From Lachnoclostridium edouardi (GTDB lineage: Bacteria > Bacillota > Clostridia > Lachnospirales > Lachnospiraceae), in NCBI RefSeq assembly GCF_900240245.1, contig NZ_OESQ01000001.1, positions 2,956,452 through 3,002,784 of the forward strand: DNA of 46,333 bases. The letters are read 5' to 3'. The notes beneath the pieces are model-generated. The model had not been told where the DNA came from. It was given only the letters and a program-made list of their open reading frames with translations, and made no database searches. How positions within the stretch are numbered: the stretch's first letter is position 1; every line of letters begins with the position of its first letter. This document shows, one piece after another, positions 33,362 to 42,240 of this stretch. The translations under genes and the position numbers were made by a program.

Positions 33362-34233
33362 AACTTGTAATTGTGACGGGAATGTCCGGAGCAGGCAAGA
33401 CCATTGCGTTAAAAATACTGGAGGATATAGGCTTTGACTGTATTGACAATCTTCCCATATCATTAATAGAAAAGCTGACGGATCTGATTATGGGCAATAG
33501 CTCTCAGCCCAGAGATACTGCATTAGGGCTGGATATTAGAAGCGGCGAGGGATTGGCAGGTTTGGAACAGGTGTTCAGTCATTGGAGGGAAAAAGGTATT
33601 TCCTATGAAATCCTGTTTTTAGACTGCAGCGACGAAATCCTGATTAAACGATATAAAGAGACAAGAAGGGCTCACCCCCTGGCCGGCCAGGGCAGAATCG
33701 ACAGAGGAATTGCCAGGGAAAGAGAAAAACTGGGATTTCTCAAGGAGAAAGCCGATTACATTATTGATACCAGTATGCTTTTAACAAAAGAGCTGAAGCA
33801 GGAATTGGAAAAAATATTTCTGGAAAATCAGAAGTTTGAAAATTTATTTGTGACTATTTTGTCCTTTGGGTTTAAGTACGGTATTCCGGCAGATGCGGAT
33901 TTAGTATTTGATGTCCGCTTTCTTCCCAATCCCTATTATGACGTAAGGCTGAGAGGCCGCACAGGAGAAGAGAGGGATGTGCAGGACTTTGTTATGCAGG
34001 GAGGAAAGGCCCATATATTTTTAGAAAAGCTGTATGATCTTATGGAGTTTCTTCTGCCTAATTATGTGGCTGAGGGAAAAAATCAGTTGGTGGTGGCAAT
34101 AGGATGTACAGGAGGAAAACACAGGTCTGTGACAATTTCCAGAGCTTTATATGAAAGGCTGAAAACCCATGAGGAATGGGGATTAAAAATTGAACACAGG
34201 GATATTGATAAAGACAGCAAGAGAGGAAAGTGA
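33358..34233 (+). CDS. rapZ: RapZ/YvcJ family nucleotide-binding protein
   Basis: A 291-residue protein. A Walker A loop, GMSGAGKTIALKILEDIGFD, opens the ATPase domain, with DNLPISLIEKL next and LFLDCSDEILIKRYKETRRA-type residues. The C-terminal RNA-binding-type domain holds FGFKYGIPADADLVFDVRFL and CTGGKHRSVTISRALYERL. In Enterobacteria RapZ controls GlmS through small RNAs. In Firmicutes the homologue YvcJ binds nucleotides and affects competence, with a mechanism not fully known. It overlaps murB by 4 bases and is followed one base later by whiA. Confidence 0.94.
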   Translation: MKLVIVTGMSGAGKTIALKILEDIGFDCIDNLPISLIEKLTDLIMGNSSQPRDTALGLDIRSGEGLAGLEQVFSHWREKGISYEILFLDCSDEILIKRYKETRRAHPLAGQGRIDRGIAREREKLGFLKEKADYIIDTSMLLTKELKQELEKIFLENQKFENLFVTILSFGFKYGIPADADLVFDVRFLPNPYYDVRLRGRTGEERDVQDFVMQGGKAHIFLEKLYDLMEFLLPNYVAEGKNQLVVAIGCTGGKHRSVTISRALYERLKTHEEWGLKIEHRDIDKDSKRGK

Positions 34234-34234
34234 A

Positions 34235-35221
34235 ATGCCTATGTCATTTTCTTCCAAAGTAAAGGAAGAGCTTTCCAGGCAGTCCAGCACTGCCAGGCAC
34301 TGCCAGATTGCAGAGACAGCAGCTATTATCAGCTTGTGCGGACGGATTCAAATATCCGAGGAAAATAAATATTGCGTCAGAATACAGACGGAAAATGTGG
34401 CAGTTGCAAGAAAGTACTTTACATTATTGAAAAAAACATTTAATATAGTTACTGACATATCAATAAAACATAATGCATATTTACACAAAAACAGAATATA
34501 TACAGTAATTATCCGGGAGCATGAGGATGCAATCCGGGTTTTAAAGGCAGTAAAGCTTCTGAATGCAGAGGGGGAGATTGAAGAGAATCTTTTTGTTATG
34601 CAAAACATTGTTACGCAGCAGTCCTGCTGCAGAAGAGCTTTTATCAGAGGCGCCTTTTTGGCCAGCGGTTCTTTAAGCGATCCGGAAAAGTTTTACCATT
34701 TTGAAATTGTCTGCTCCACAGAGGCCAAGGCCAGACAGCTGCAGCAGATGATGGGAACCTTCCAGCTGGACGCAAAAATTGTTATGCGTAAAAAATATTT
34801 TATTGTATATATTAAGGAAGGCAGCCAAATTGTGGAGGTTCTCAACGTAATGGAAGCCCCGGTATCTCTTATGGAGCTGGAGAATATTCGTATCTTAAAG
34901 GAAATGAGAAATAGTGTTAACCGTCAGGTGAATTGTGAAACTGCCAATATTAATAAAACGGTATCAGCTGCGGTGAAGCAGTTAGAGGATATAAAGTATA
35001 TCAGAGATACAATAGGTTTTGACGCCTTGCCGGATAATCTGCGGGAGATGGCAGAGACAAGGCTGTTAAAACAGGATGCAACGTTAAAGGAGCTTGGGGA
35101 AGCTCTGGACCCGCCTGTAGGTAAGTCCGGTGTAAATCACCGGCTTAGAAAGCTAAGCGAACTAGCGCAGAAAATGAGAGAAGATGCAGTGCAAGGCTTA
35201 AACAGGCCGTCGGAAGAATGA
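34235..35221 (+). CDS. whiA: Sporulation/division regulator WhiA
   Basis: A 328-residue protein. The N-terminal half is a LAGLIDADG-type fold (MSFSSKVKEELSRQ, RRAFIRGAFLASGSLSDPEK with FYHFEIVC). The C-terminal helix-turn-helix contains NRQVNCETANINKTVSAAVK, IGFDALPDNLREMAETRLL and PPVGKSGVNHRLRKLSELAQ. WhiA is conserved in Gram-positives and supports division and, in actinomycetes, sporulation. The start could be 34235 or 34241; GAGAGGAAAG fits 34235 better, while homologues usually begin at the second Met. Operon partner of rapZ and the Crh-like gene, as in Bacillus. Confidence 0.94.
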   Translation: MPMSFSSKVKEELSRQSSTARHCQIAETAAIISLCGRIQISEENKYCVRIQTENVAVARKYFTLLKKTFNIVTDISIKHNAYLHKNRIYTVIIREHEDAIRVLKAVKLLNAEGEIEENLFVMQNIVTQQSCCRRAFIRGAFLASGSLSDPEKFYHFEIVCSTEAKARQLQQMMGTFQLDAKIVMRKKYFIVYIKEGSQIVEVLNVMEAPVSLMELENIRILKEMRNSVNRQVNCETANINKTVSAAVKQLEDIKYIRDTIGFDALPDNLREMAETRLLKQDATLKELGEALDPPVGKSGVNHRLRKLSELAQKMREDAVQGLNRPSEE

Positions 35222-35232
35222 GGAGGATGATT

Positions 35233-35487
35233 ATGGTAAAAAAGACAATCACTATTAAGATTGCGTCAGGGCTTGAGGCAAGGCCTGTTGCCATGCTGGT
35301 ACAGATTGCCAGCCAGTATGAGTGTAAAATCTATGTGGAAAATGAGGGCGCCCGGGTAAATGCAAAAAGCATTATGGGCATGATGACTTTAGGCCTTGGC
35401 ACAGGCGAGCAGATTACAGTAACTGCAGACGGCGATGATGAATCTAAAGCTATTAAGGAGATTGAAACTTACCTGAGCAGCCATTAA
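35233..35487 (+). CDS. crh: Crh-like HPr-family protein with Glu at position 15
   Basis: An 84-residue HPr fold: KKTITIKIASGLEARPVAML, NAKSIMGMMTLGLGTGEQIT, DESKAIKEIETYLSSH. The residue equal to the phospho-accepting His15 of HPr is Glu (GLEARP instead of GLHARP). The regulatory Ser46 in AKSIMG is kept. It therefore cannot pass phosphate in the PTS but should be phosphorylated by HprK, like Bacillus Crh, which has Gln15. The ATG at 35233 follows AGGAGG, which overlaps the whiA stop. Its presence in the hprK cluster supports a carbon-regulation role through CcpA-type regulators (inference). Confidence 0.85.
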   Translation: MVKKTITIKIASGLEARPVAMLVQIASQYECKIYVENEGARVNAKSIMGMMTLGLGTGEQITVTADGDDESKAIKEIETYLSSH

Positions 35488-35510
35488 GATTAATAAATAC
35501 CAGGCATAAA

Positions 35511-35552
35511 GGGAGTGTTGTGGATATTCAGTTGTCGCAGCACTTCCTTTTC
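35511..35552 (+). terminator. Terminator of the hprK-to-crh operon
   Basis: GGGAGTGTTGTGG pairs with TCGCAGCACTTCC using G-T pairs, followed by TTTTCGTTT, 23 bases after the Crh-like gene. Confidence 0.65.
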
Positions 35553-35582
35553 GTTTCATTTAGAAAATAAGGAGAAGATAAA

Positions 35583-38500
35583 ATGGCATTTACCCATCTG
35601 CATGTACATACAGAATATAGCCTTTTAGATGGCTCTTCAAAAATAAAGGAGCTGACGGCCCAGGCAAAGAAACTGGGCATGGACAGTATGGCTATTACGG
35701 ATCACGGAGTTATGTATGGAGTGATAGACTTTTACAGAGCAGCCAAAGAGGCGGGAATCAAGCCGATTTTAGGCAGCGAGGTATATGTATCTCCAGGCTC
35801 CAGGTTTGACAGGGAAACAGTGTCAGGAGAGGACAGATATTATCATTTAGTGCTGTTGGCGGAAAATGATGAAGGGTATCATAATCTGATGAAAATTGTG
35901 TCCAAGGGCTTTGTGGACGGATTTTATTACAGGCCAAGAGTGGACTATGAGGTGCTGGAGCAGTACCACAGCGGGATTATCGCCCTCAGCGCCTGTCTGG
36001 CAGGGGAGGTCCAGAAATTTTTAGAGCGGGGAATGTACGACGAGGCTAAAAGGTCAGCTCTGCATTATCAGGATATTTTCGGAAAAGGAAATTTCTTTTT
36101 AGAGCTTCAGGACCACGGAATTCCTGCTCAACAAAGCGTAAACCAGGGACTTTTAAGAATGAGCAAAGAGCTGGAAATTGATTTAGTGGCAACAAATGAC
36201 GTCCACTATACATTTGCAGAGGATGCGGCGGCCCATGACATTCTTCTGTGTATCCAGACGGGGAAAAAAGTATCAGACGAAAACAGACTGCGCTATGAAG
36301 GCGGCCAGTATTACTGCAAGTCTGAGGAGGAAATGAAAAAGTTGTTTCCATACGCCCTGCAGGCCCTGGAAAACACTCATAAAATTGCAGAAAGATGTAA
36401 TGTGGAAATTGAATTCGGCGTCACCAAGCTGCCTAAATACCAGGCGCCAGAAGGCTATGATTCCTGGGGATATTTACAGCATCTTTGCATGGAAGGCTTA
36501 AAGGTCCGCTATCCGGACGACGACGGAACCTTAAAGAAGCGTTTAGATTATGAGCTGGATGTAATACACACCATGGGGTATGTAGACTATTTCCTGATTG
36601 TGTGGGACTTTATTCATTTTGCTAAATCTAATGATATTATTGTAGGGCCGGGAAGAGGGTCTGCCGCAGGCAGTGTGGTATCTTACTGTCTGGAGATTAC
36701 AGACATTGACCCGATCCGCTATAATCTGCTGTTTGAGCGTTTCCTTAATCCGGAGCGAGTATCCATGCCTGATATTGACGTAGACTTCTGCTTTGAGAGA
36801 CGGCAGGAGGTGATTGATTACGTAGTAGAAAAATACGGAAAAGATCAGGTGGTGCAGATCGTCACCTTTGGTACATTGGCGGCAAAAGGTGTGGTAAGAG
36901 ATGTCGGTCGGGTTTTGGACATGCCTTATGCCAAGTGCGATATGATTGCCAAAATGATTCCCAGAGACTTAGGCATGACTCTTGATAAGGCTTTAAAAAT
37001 GAGCCCTGATTTAAAGGCGGCCTATGAGCAGGACGAAGAAGTAAAATATATGATCGACATGTCCAGGCGTTTAGAGGGTCTGCCCAGACATACGTCTATG
37101 CACGCGGCGGGAGTGGTAATCAGCCGCACCAGCATAGATGAGTACGTGCCGCTTTCTAAGGCGGCGGACGGAACCATAACCACTCAGTTTACTATGACTA
37201 CCTTGGAGGAACTGGGGCTTTTAAAAATGGATTTCCTGGGCCTTAGAACACTGACTGTAATACAAAACGCAGTAAAGCAGGCAGAGAAAAATTACGGCGT
37301 GGATTTGGACATGCTGAAAATAGACTACAATGATAAAAACGTGCTGGAAATGATAGGAAGCGGCCGGGACGAGGGCGTGTTCCAGCTGGAAAGCGGCGGC
37401 ATGAAAAGCTTTATGAAGGAGCTGAAGCCGGAAAATCTGGAGGATATTATCGCCGGAATTTCCCTTTACCGTCCAGGCCCTATGGATTTTATTCCCAGAT
37501 ATTTAAAGGGGAAAAATCATTCAGGGGAAATTACTTATGACTGCCCTCAAATGGAAGCTATATTAGAGCCTACCTACGGATGTATTGTGTATCAGGAGCA
37601 GGTTATGCAGATTGTTAGAGACCTGGCCGGATATACCTTGGGACGAAGCGATTTGGTGCGCAGAGCCATGTCTAAGAAAAAAGCTTCTGTTATGGAAAAG
37701 GAAAGACAGAACTTTGTATATGGAAATCCGGAAGAAGGAGTGGCCGGATGTATTAACAACGGAATAGATGAGAAAACAGCCAACCACATTTTTGACGAGA
37801 TGACGGACTTTGCCAAGTATGCGTTTAACAAGTCCCATGCGGCGGCTTACGCAGTAGTTTCTTATCAGACGGCATATTTAAAATATTATTATCCGAAAGA
37901 ATATATGGCGGCTCTTTTAACCTCTGTTATGGATAATGTGACAAAGGTATCTGAGTATATACTTACATGTCGTCAAATGGGAATTGACATTATGCCCCCT
38001 GACATTAATGTGGGAGTCAGCGGCTTTTCTGTATCTGAGGGAGCGATCCGCTATGGATTGTCAGCGATTAAAAGCGTAGGCAGAACTGTAGTGGAGGCTA
38101 TTATTGAGGAAAGAGAAAAGGCAGGTCCCTTTGTTTCCATGGAAAACTTTGTGGAGCGTATGACCAACAAGGAGGTAAATAAAAGAACTTTGGAAAACTT
38201 TATTAAGTCAGGAGCCCTGGACAGTCTGCCTGGAACCAGAAAACAGAAGCTTCTCATTGCCCCGGAGGTTTTAGAGCAGAAAAGTAAGGATAAGAAAAAT
38301 ACTATAGACGGTCAAATGTCCTTATTTGATTTTGCAGGGGAAGAGGAGAAAAAAGATTTTCAGATTACAATGCCTCCAGTAGGAGAATTTTCCAAAGAAG
38401 ATCTTTTAGCCTTTGAAAAAGAGGTGCTGGGAATTTATATCAGCGGTCATCCTATGGACGATTACAGAGAGTGCTGGATAAAAAACATTACGGCAAAAAC

Positions 38501-39065
38501 AACAGACTTTGTGGTAGATGAGGAGACGGAGAGCTCTGTTGTAAAAGACGGCCAGCGTGTGACTGTAGGAGGAATGGTAGCAGGAAAGGTAGTTAAAATT
38601 ACTAAAACTAATAAAAATATGGCTTTTATTACACTGGAAGATTTAGTAGGCTCTGTGGAGGTGTTGGTGTTCCCCAAGGATTATGAAAAAAACAGAGATA
38701 TTTTAACAGAGGACGCAAAGCTGTTTGTAAAAGGCAGGGTTTCTGTTGGAGACGACCCTGCGGGAAAACTGATTTTAGAGCAGGTAATTCCTTTTGAACA
38801 GGTTCCAAGAGAGCTGTGGATTCAATTTCCAGACAAGGAAAGCTATATGGAAAGGGAGGAAGAACTTCTCAGTATATTAAAAGAGTCTGACGGACAAGAT
38901 ACAGTAATCTTATATTTAAACAAGGAAAAGGCCAAAAAGGTTCTTCCAGCCAACTGGAATGTAAAAGCAGGCAAGGAATTGCTGGACACTCTCACTAAAA
39001 AATATGGTGAAAAAAATGTCAAACTGGTGGAAAAAACTATTGAAAAGATAGGGAAAATGAATTAG
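35583..39065 (+). CDS. dnaE: DNA polymerase III alpha subunit, DnaE type
   Basis: An 1160-residue protein, full family length. The N-terminal PHP domain begins FTHLHVHTEYSLLDGSSKIK and AITDHGVMYG. The polymerase core includes GPGRGSAAGSVVSYCLEITD, the catalytic acidic motif PDIDVDFCFERR, and FNKSHAAAYAVVSYQTAYLK. A tandem helix-hairpin-helix region precedes a C-terminal OB-fold (VTVGGMVAGKVVKITKTNKN). Clostridia pair this with PolC; DnaE extends primers and shares replication or repair synthesis. AAGGAGAAGATAAA precedes the ATG. It stands alone between terminators and the pfkA gene. Confidence 0.96.
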   Translation: MAFTHLHVHTEYSLLDGSSKIKELTAQAKKLGMDSMAITDHGVMYGVIDFYRAAKEAGIKPILGSEVYVSPGSRFDRETVSGEDRYYHLVLLAENDEGYHNLMKIVSKGFVDGFYYRPRVDYEVLEQYHSGIIALSACLAGEVQKFLERGMYDEAKRSALHYQDIFGKGNFFLELQDHGIPAQQSVNQGLLRMSKELEIDLVATNDVHYTFAEDAAAHDILLCIQTGKKVSDENRLRYEGGQYYCKSEEEMKKLFPYALQALENTHKIAERCNVEIEFGVTKLPKYQAPEGYDSWGYLQHLCMEGLKVRYPDDDGTLKKRLDYELDVIHTMGYVDYFLIVWDFIHFAKSNDIIVGPGRGSAAGSVVSYCLEITDIDPIRYNLLFERFLNPERVSMPDIDVDFCFERRQEVIDYVVEKYGKDQVVQIVTFGTLAAKGVVRDVGRVLDMPYAKCDMIAKMIPRDLGMTLDKALKMSPDLKAAYEQDEEVKYMIDMSRRLEGLPRHTSMHAAGVVISRTSIDEYVPLSKAADGTITTQFTMTTLEELGLLKMDFLGLRTLTVIQNAVKQAEKNYGVDLDMLKIDYNDKNVLEMIGSGRDEGVFQLESGGMKSFMKELKPENLEDIIAGISLYRPGPMDFIPRYLKGKNHSGEITYDCPQMEAILEPTYGCIVYQEQVMQIVRDLAGYTLGRSDLVRRAMSKKKASVMEKERQNFVYGNPEEGVAGCINNGIDEKTANHIFDEMTDFAKYAFNKSHAAAYAVVSYQTAYLKYYYPKEYMAALLTSVMDNVTKVSEYILTCRQMGIDIMPPDINVGVSGFSVSEGAIRYGLSAIKSVGRTVVEAIIEEREKAGPFVSMENFVERMTNKEVNKRTLENFIKSGALDSLPGTRKQKLLIAPEVLEQKSKDKKNTIDGQMSLFDFAGEEEKKDFQITMPPVGEFSKEDLLAFEKEVLGIYISGHPMDDYRECWIKNITAKTTDFVVDEETESSVVKDGQRVTVGGMVAGKVVKITKTNKNMAFITLEDLVGSVEVLVFPKDYEKNRDILTEDAKLFVKGRVSVGDDPAGKLILEQVIPFEQVPRELWIQFPDKESYMEREEELLSILKESDGQDTVILYLNKEKAKKVLPANWNVKAGKELLDTLTKKYGEKNVKLVEKTIEKIGKMN

Positions 39066-39122
39066 AATATCATTTGAGTATATATGGAAGATTAAGGAAT
39101 CATAATGCATGGAGGGAAGACT

Positions 39123-40097
39123 ATGGCAAAAGAGGTAAAAACAATCGGCATATTAACCAGCGGTGGAGATGCACCTGGAATGAATGCAGCTATCAGAGCA
39201 GTAGTCAGAACCGCAATTAACAGAGGACTGAAAGTAAAGGGAATTATGAGAGGCTATGCAGGCCTCCTTCAGGAAGAAATAGTAGATATGGACAGCAGCA
39301 GCGTAGCTGATATTATTCACCGTGGAGGAACTATTCTTTACACAGCCAGATGTCAGGAATTTACTACAGCAGAGGGACAGCAAAAAGGCGCTGAAATCTG
39401 CCGCAAGCATGGAATCGACGGCATGGTTGTAATCGGAGGCGACGGCTCCTTCAGAGGCGCAGGAAAGCTTTCTGCTTTGGGAATTAACACCATCGGCCTT
39501 CCGGGAACCATTGACCTGGATATTGCATGTACAGATTACACCATTGGATTTGACACTGCAGTCAATACAGCTATGGAGGCCATTGACAAGGTAAGAGACA
39601 CATCTACCTCCCATGAGCGATGCAGTATTATTGAGGTTATGGGCAGAAACGCCGGTTATATTGCTTTGTGGTGCGGTATTGCCAATGGAGCAGAGGACAT
39701 TCTTCTGCCAGAAAGATATGACGGAAATGAACAGGTGCTGATTAACCGCATTATTGAAAACAGAAAGCGTGGCAAAAAGCATCATATTATAATTAATGCC
39801 GAGGGAATCGGCCACTCTACCTCCATGGCAAAGAGAATTGAAGCTGCCACAGGAATTGAGACAAGGGCTACAATTTTAGGCCACATGCAGAGAGGCGGAG
39901 CTCCTACATGTAAGGACAGAGTGTACGCTTCTATTATGGGAGCCAAGGCTGTAGAGTTATTGGTAAAGGGAAAGAGCAACAGAGTTGTGGCATACAAAAA
40001 CGGCGATTATGTAGACTTTGATATTCAGGAAGCTTTAAATATGAAAAAAGATATTTCTGAAGAACAGTTCCAGATCAGCAAGGCTCTGGTTCGGTAA
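39123..40097 (+). CDS. pfkA: ATP-dependent 6-phosphofructokinase
   Basis: A 324-residue protein. ILTSGGDAPGMNAAIRAVVR, MRGYAGLL, VVIGGDGSFRGAGKLS, the substrate loop GLPGTIDLDIACTDYTIGFD, IEVMGRNAGYIAL and ILGHMQRGGAPTC identify PFK. Gly after GGD and the Gly of PGTID indicate ATP rather than pyrophosphate use. The usual TIDND reads TIDLD, with the catalytic Asp kept and the following Asn changed to Leu. It commits fructose-6-phosphate to glycolysis. GGAGG at 39111-39115 selects the ATG at 39123 over 39105. It follows dnaE by 57 bases. Confidence 0.95.
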   Translation: MAKEVKTIGILTSGGDAPGMNAAIRAVVRTAINRGLKVKGIMRGYAGLLQEEIVDMDSSSVADIIHRGGTILYTARCQEFTTAEGQQKGAEICRKHGIDGMVVIGGDGSFRGAGKLSALGINTIGLPGTIDLDIACTDYTIGFDTAVNTAMEAIDKVRDTSTSHERCSIIEVMGRNAGYIALWCGIANGAEDILLPERYDGNEQVLINRIIENRKRGKKHHIIINAEGIGHSTSMAKRIEAATGIETRATILGHMQRGGAPTCKDRVYASIMGAKAVELLVKGKSNRVVAYKNGDYVDFDIQEALNMKKDISEEQFQISKALVR

Positions 40098-40129
40098 CGA
40101 TCTGAAAGCCAAACAGGGAATAATAAGTA

Positions 40130-40192
40130 GGTGCTGCAAAATTATGAACTGCCTGTATAAGGGGTTTTGATTTTGCAGCGCCTCTTTTTTAA
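40130..40192 (+). terminator. Terminator after pfkA
   Basis: GGTGCTGCAAAAT pairs with ATTTTGCAGCGCC, then TCTTTTTTAAG. Thirty-two bases after the pfkA stop. Confidence 0.8.
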
Positions 40193-40242
40193 GTTTTCCC
40201 GTTATTTAAGAGAATGGAAGAAAAGAAGGAGAGGGAAAAGTA

Positions 40243-40584
40243 TTGAAGGAAAAACCTATTGTACTGTGCGGCGCAAATGCCTACACCCAGAAATATTATT
40301 TAAATGAAGAATTTGAAGGGCTGCCGGAGGGAATTAAAAAAGAGCTTCAAATTATGTCCGTCTGGTTTGTTCAGGAGGTAGGCGGAATTTTTCTTATGCA
40401 GTTTCAGCCTGACGGAACCTTAGAATTTAAAACAGAAGCAGGAGAGTATGACGGAACTATTGACGAGATTGGCAGCTATTTAAAGATAAAGCAGTTCCAG
40501 GAAGAGAGAAAAGAGCTGTTAGAGTCTTTGGAGCTTTATTTTAAAGTGTTTTATCTGGGAGAAGACCCGGATTTGGAGCAGTAG
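40243..40584 (+). CDS. DUF6145-like protein of unknown function
   Basis: A 113-residue soluble protein: VLCGANAYTQKYYLNEEFEG, LPEGIKKELQIMSVWFVQEV, GGIFLMQFQPDGTLEF and ERKELLESLELYFKVFYLGE. It resembles a short Lachnospiraceae family I recall as DUF6145 and that commonly precedes a dus gene. It starts at TTG after GAAGGAGAGGG. It ends 10 bases before dus, so they share a transcript. No function can be assigned. Confidence 0.7.
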   Translation: MKEKPIVLCGANAYTQKYYLNEEFEGLPEGIKKELQIMSVWFVQEVGGIFLMQFQPDGTLEFKTEAGEYDGTIDEIGSYLKIKQFQEERKELLESLELYFKVFYLGEDPDLEQ

Positions 40585-40594
40585 GAGCAGGGAA

Positions 40595-41560
40595 ATGGAA
40601 CTGAAAATCGGAAATGTAATTATTCCTAACCCTTTGGCTTTAGGACCTATGGCGGGAGTTACAGACCTGCCCTTTAGAATTTTGTGCAAGGAACAGGGCT
40701 GCGGACTTCTTTACACAGAGATGGTCAGTGCCAAAGCTATTTTATATAAAAACAAAAATACAAATGCTTTGCTGGAAATCAAACAGGAGGAGCATCCTAT
40801 TGCGGTGCAGCTTTTTGGCTCAGACCCTGATATTATGGGAGAAATAGGAGCCAAGGTGGCAGAAGGCCCCTGTGATATTATAGATATTAATATGGGCTGT
40901 CCTGTGCCTAAGGTGGTCAACAACGGGGAAGGCTCAGCTTTAATGAAAAACCCTGAGCTGGTGGAAAAAATTCTCACATCAATGGTAAAGAAGATCAAAA
41001 AGCCTGTTACTATTAAAATAAGAAAAGGTTTTAATGAGGAAAATGTAAATGCTGTGGAGATAGCTAAAATTGCAGAAGCCTGCGGAGTTTTGGCAGTGGC
41101 TGTGCACGGTAGGACAAGGGAGCAGTATTATTCTGGAAAGGCTGATTGGAATATTATCAGGCAGGTGAAGGAAGCTGTATCTATTCCGGTCATTGGAAAT
41201 GGGGATATATTTACGCCTGAGGACGGGAAAAGGATGATGGAAGAAACAGGCTGCGACGGGATTATGGTGGCCAGAGGAGCCCAGGGAAATCCATGGATCT
41301 TCTCACGAATTCTCCATTATCTGAAAACCGGAGAAATCCTTCCTCCCCCCAGTAAGTCTGAGAGAAGAGAAATGATTCTGCGCCATCTTCAAATGCAGGT
41401 GGAAATGAGAGGAGAGAACCAGGGAATCAGAGAAATGAGAAAGCAAATTGCCTGGTATACTGTGGGCCTGCCTCATTCTGCAGCGCTGAGAAATGAGTTA
41501 AATCAAATAGATCAGTATGAAAGATTAACAGAGTTTTTATATGAAAAATTGGCCGACTGA
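40595..41560 (+). CDS. dusB: tRNA-dihydrouridine synthase
   Basis: A 321-residue flavoprotein of the Dus family. LALGPMAGVTDLPFRILCKE binds FMN, IDINMGCPVPKVVNNGEGSA carries the catalytic Cys, VAVHGRTREQYYSGKADWNI follows, and DGIMVARGAQGNPWIF closes the phosphate-binding part. A helical C-terminal tRNA-binding domain follows. It reduces uridine to dihydrouridine in the tRNA D-loop. The subfamily call (DusB-type) rests on the general sequence style of Firmicutes. The start lies 10 bases after the DUF6145-like gene; GAGCAGGG is a weak ribosome site, suggesting coupling. Confidence 0.93.
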   Translation: MELKIGNVIIPNPLALGPMAGVTDLPFRILCKEQGCGLLYTEMVSAKAILYKNKNTNALLEIKQEEHPIAVQLFGSDPDIMGEIGAKVAEGPCDIIDINMGCPVPKVVNNGEGSALMKNPELVEKILTSMVKKIKKPVTIKIRKGFNEENVNAVEIAKIAEACGVLAVAVHGRTREQYYSGKADWNIIRQVKEAVSIPVIGNGDIFTPEDGKRMMEETGCDGIMVARGAQGNPWIFSRILHYLKTGEILPPPSKSERREMILRHLQMQVEMRGENQGIREMRKQIAWYTVGLPHSAALRNELNQIDQYERLTEFLYEKLAD

Positions 41561-41577
41561 AAAAAGCAGACCTTTTC

Positions 41578-41606
41578 TTGACAACATAAGGGGTTTAAGC
41601 TATAAT
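41578..41606 (+). promoter_or_regulatory. Consensus sigma-A promoter before greA-lysS
   Basis: A perfect TTGACA (41578-41583), a 17-base spacer and a perfect TATAAT (41601-41606). It lies 122 bases upstream of the greA start, giving an untranslated leader of about 115 bases with a palindrome inside it. Confidence 0.9.
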
Positions 41607-41629
41607 ACTGTGAATGCGAGAAGGTTACG

Positions 41630-41650
41630 CATAGTATACTGTATACTATG
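41630..41650. promoter_or_regulatory. Perfect 10-1-10 palindrome in the greA leader
   Basis: CATAGTATAC-T-GTATACTATG is a perfect inverted repeat centred at 41640, about 24 bases downstream of the -10 box. It is not followed by a T run. The near-zero loop favours a protein operator over an RNA hairpin. The protein is unknown. Confidence 0.7.
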
Positions 41651-41727
41651 AAAAGCTGAATGGGAGAGGCAGGCAAAAGTACGCCTGGTTCAGTGAAGAA
41701 TTATTTTAGGAAGGAAGCAGATGTGTA

Positions 41728-42207
41728 ATGGCTGAAAAGAAGAACATTTTAACTTATGCAGGACTAAAACAGTACGAGGACGAACTTCAGAATCTGAAGG
41801 TATTTAAAAGAAAAGAAGTAGCTCAGAAGATCAAAGAGGCCAGAGAGCAGGGAGACTTATCTGAGAACGCAGAGTATGATGCAGCAAAGGATGAGCAGAG
41901 AGAAATCGAGGCCAGAATTGAAGAGCTGGAGAAGCTTCTGAAAAATGCCGAGGTTGTAGTTGAAGAAGAAATCGACCTGGATAAAATTAATATTGGCTGT
42001 AAAGTAAAAGTGTTTGATTTTGAATTTGACGAGGAAATGGAATTCTTTATTGTAGGTTCCACAGAGGCAAACAGCCTTCAGAATAAGATTTCCAACGAAT
42101 CTCCAGTAGGTCAGGCCCTGATCGGCAAAAAAGCAGGGGATGTAGTGGATGTGGAGACTCAGATGGGAACCATCCAGTACAAAATTCTGGAAATTCAGAG
42201 AGTATAA
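41728..42207 (+). CDS. greA: Transcription elongation factor GreA
   Basis: A 159-residue protein. The N-terminal coiled coil (about 8-78) has [20 protein letters not shown], the acidic tip residues that reach the RNA polymerase active site, and [20 protein letters not shown]. The C-terminal FKBP-like domain holds [20 protein letters not shown] and [19 protein letters not shown]. It stimulates transcript cleavage by stalled polymerase. AGGAAGGAAG precedes the ATG. It is transcribed from a consensus promoter and lies 33 bases before lysS, with which it likely forms an operon. Confidence 0.95.
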   Translation: MAEKKNILTYAGLKQYEDELQNLKVFKRKEVAQKIKEAREQGDLSENAEYDAAKDEQREIEARIEELEKLLKNAEVVVEEEIDLDKINIGCKVKVFDFEFDEEMEFFIVGSTEANSLQNKISNESPVGQALIGKKAGDVVDVETQMGTIQYKILEIQRV

Positions 42208-42240
42208 AATAAAGATTATAATACAGAAGGAGTGGAAAAC

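Noticed and set aside
39153..39815. A 220-codon frame on the minus strand inside pfkA
   Set aside because: It is antisense to conserved PFK motifs, has no ribosome site and no recognisable domain.
41683..41705. A riboswitch or T-box leader before greA-lysS
   Set aside because: The leader is only about 115 bases, lacks T-box or known aptamer motifs and has no terminator hairpin; the palindrome looks like an operator.
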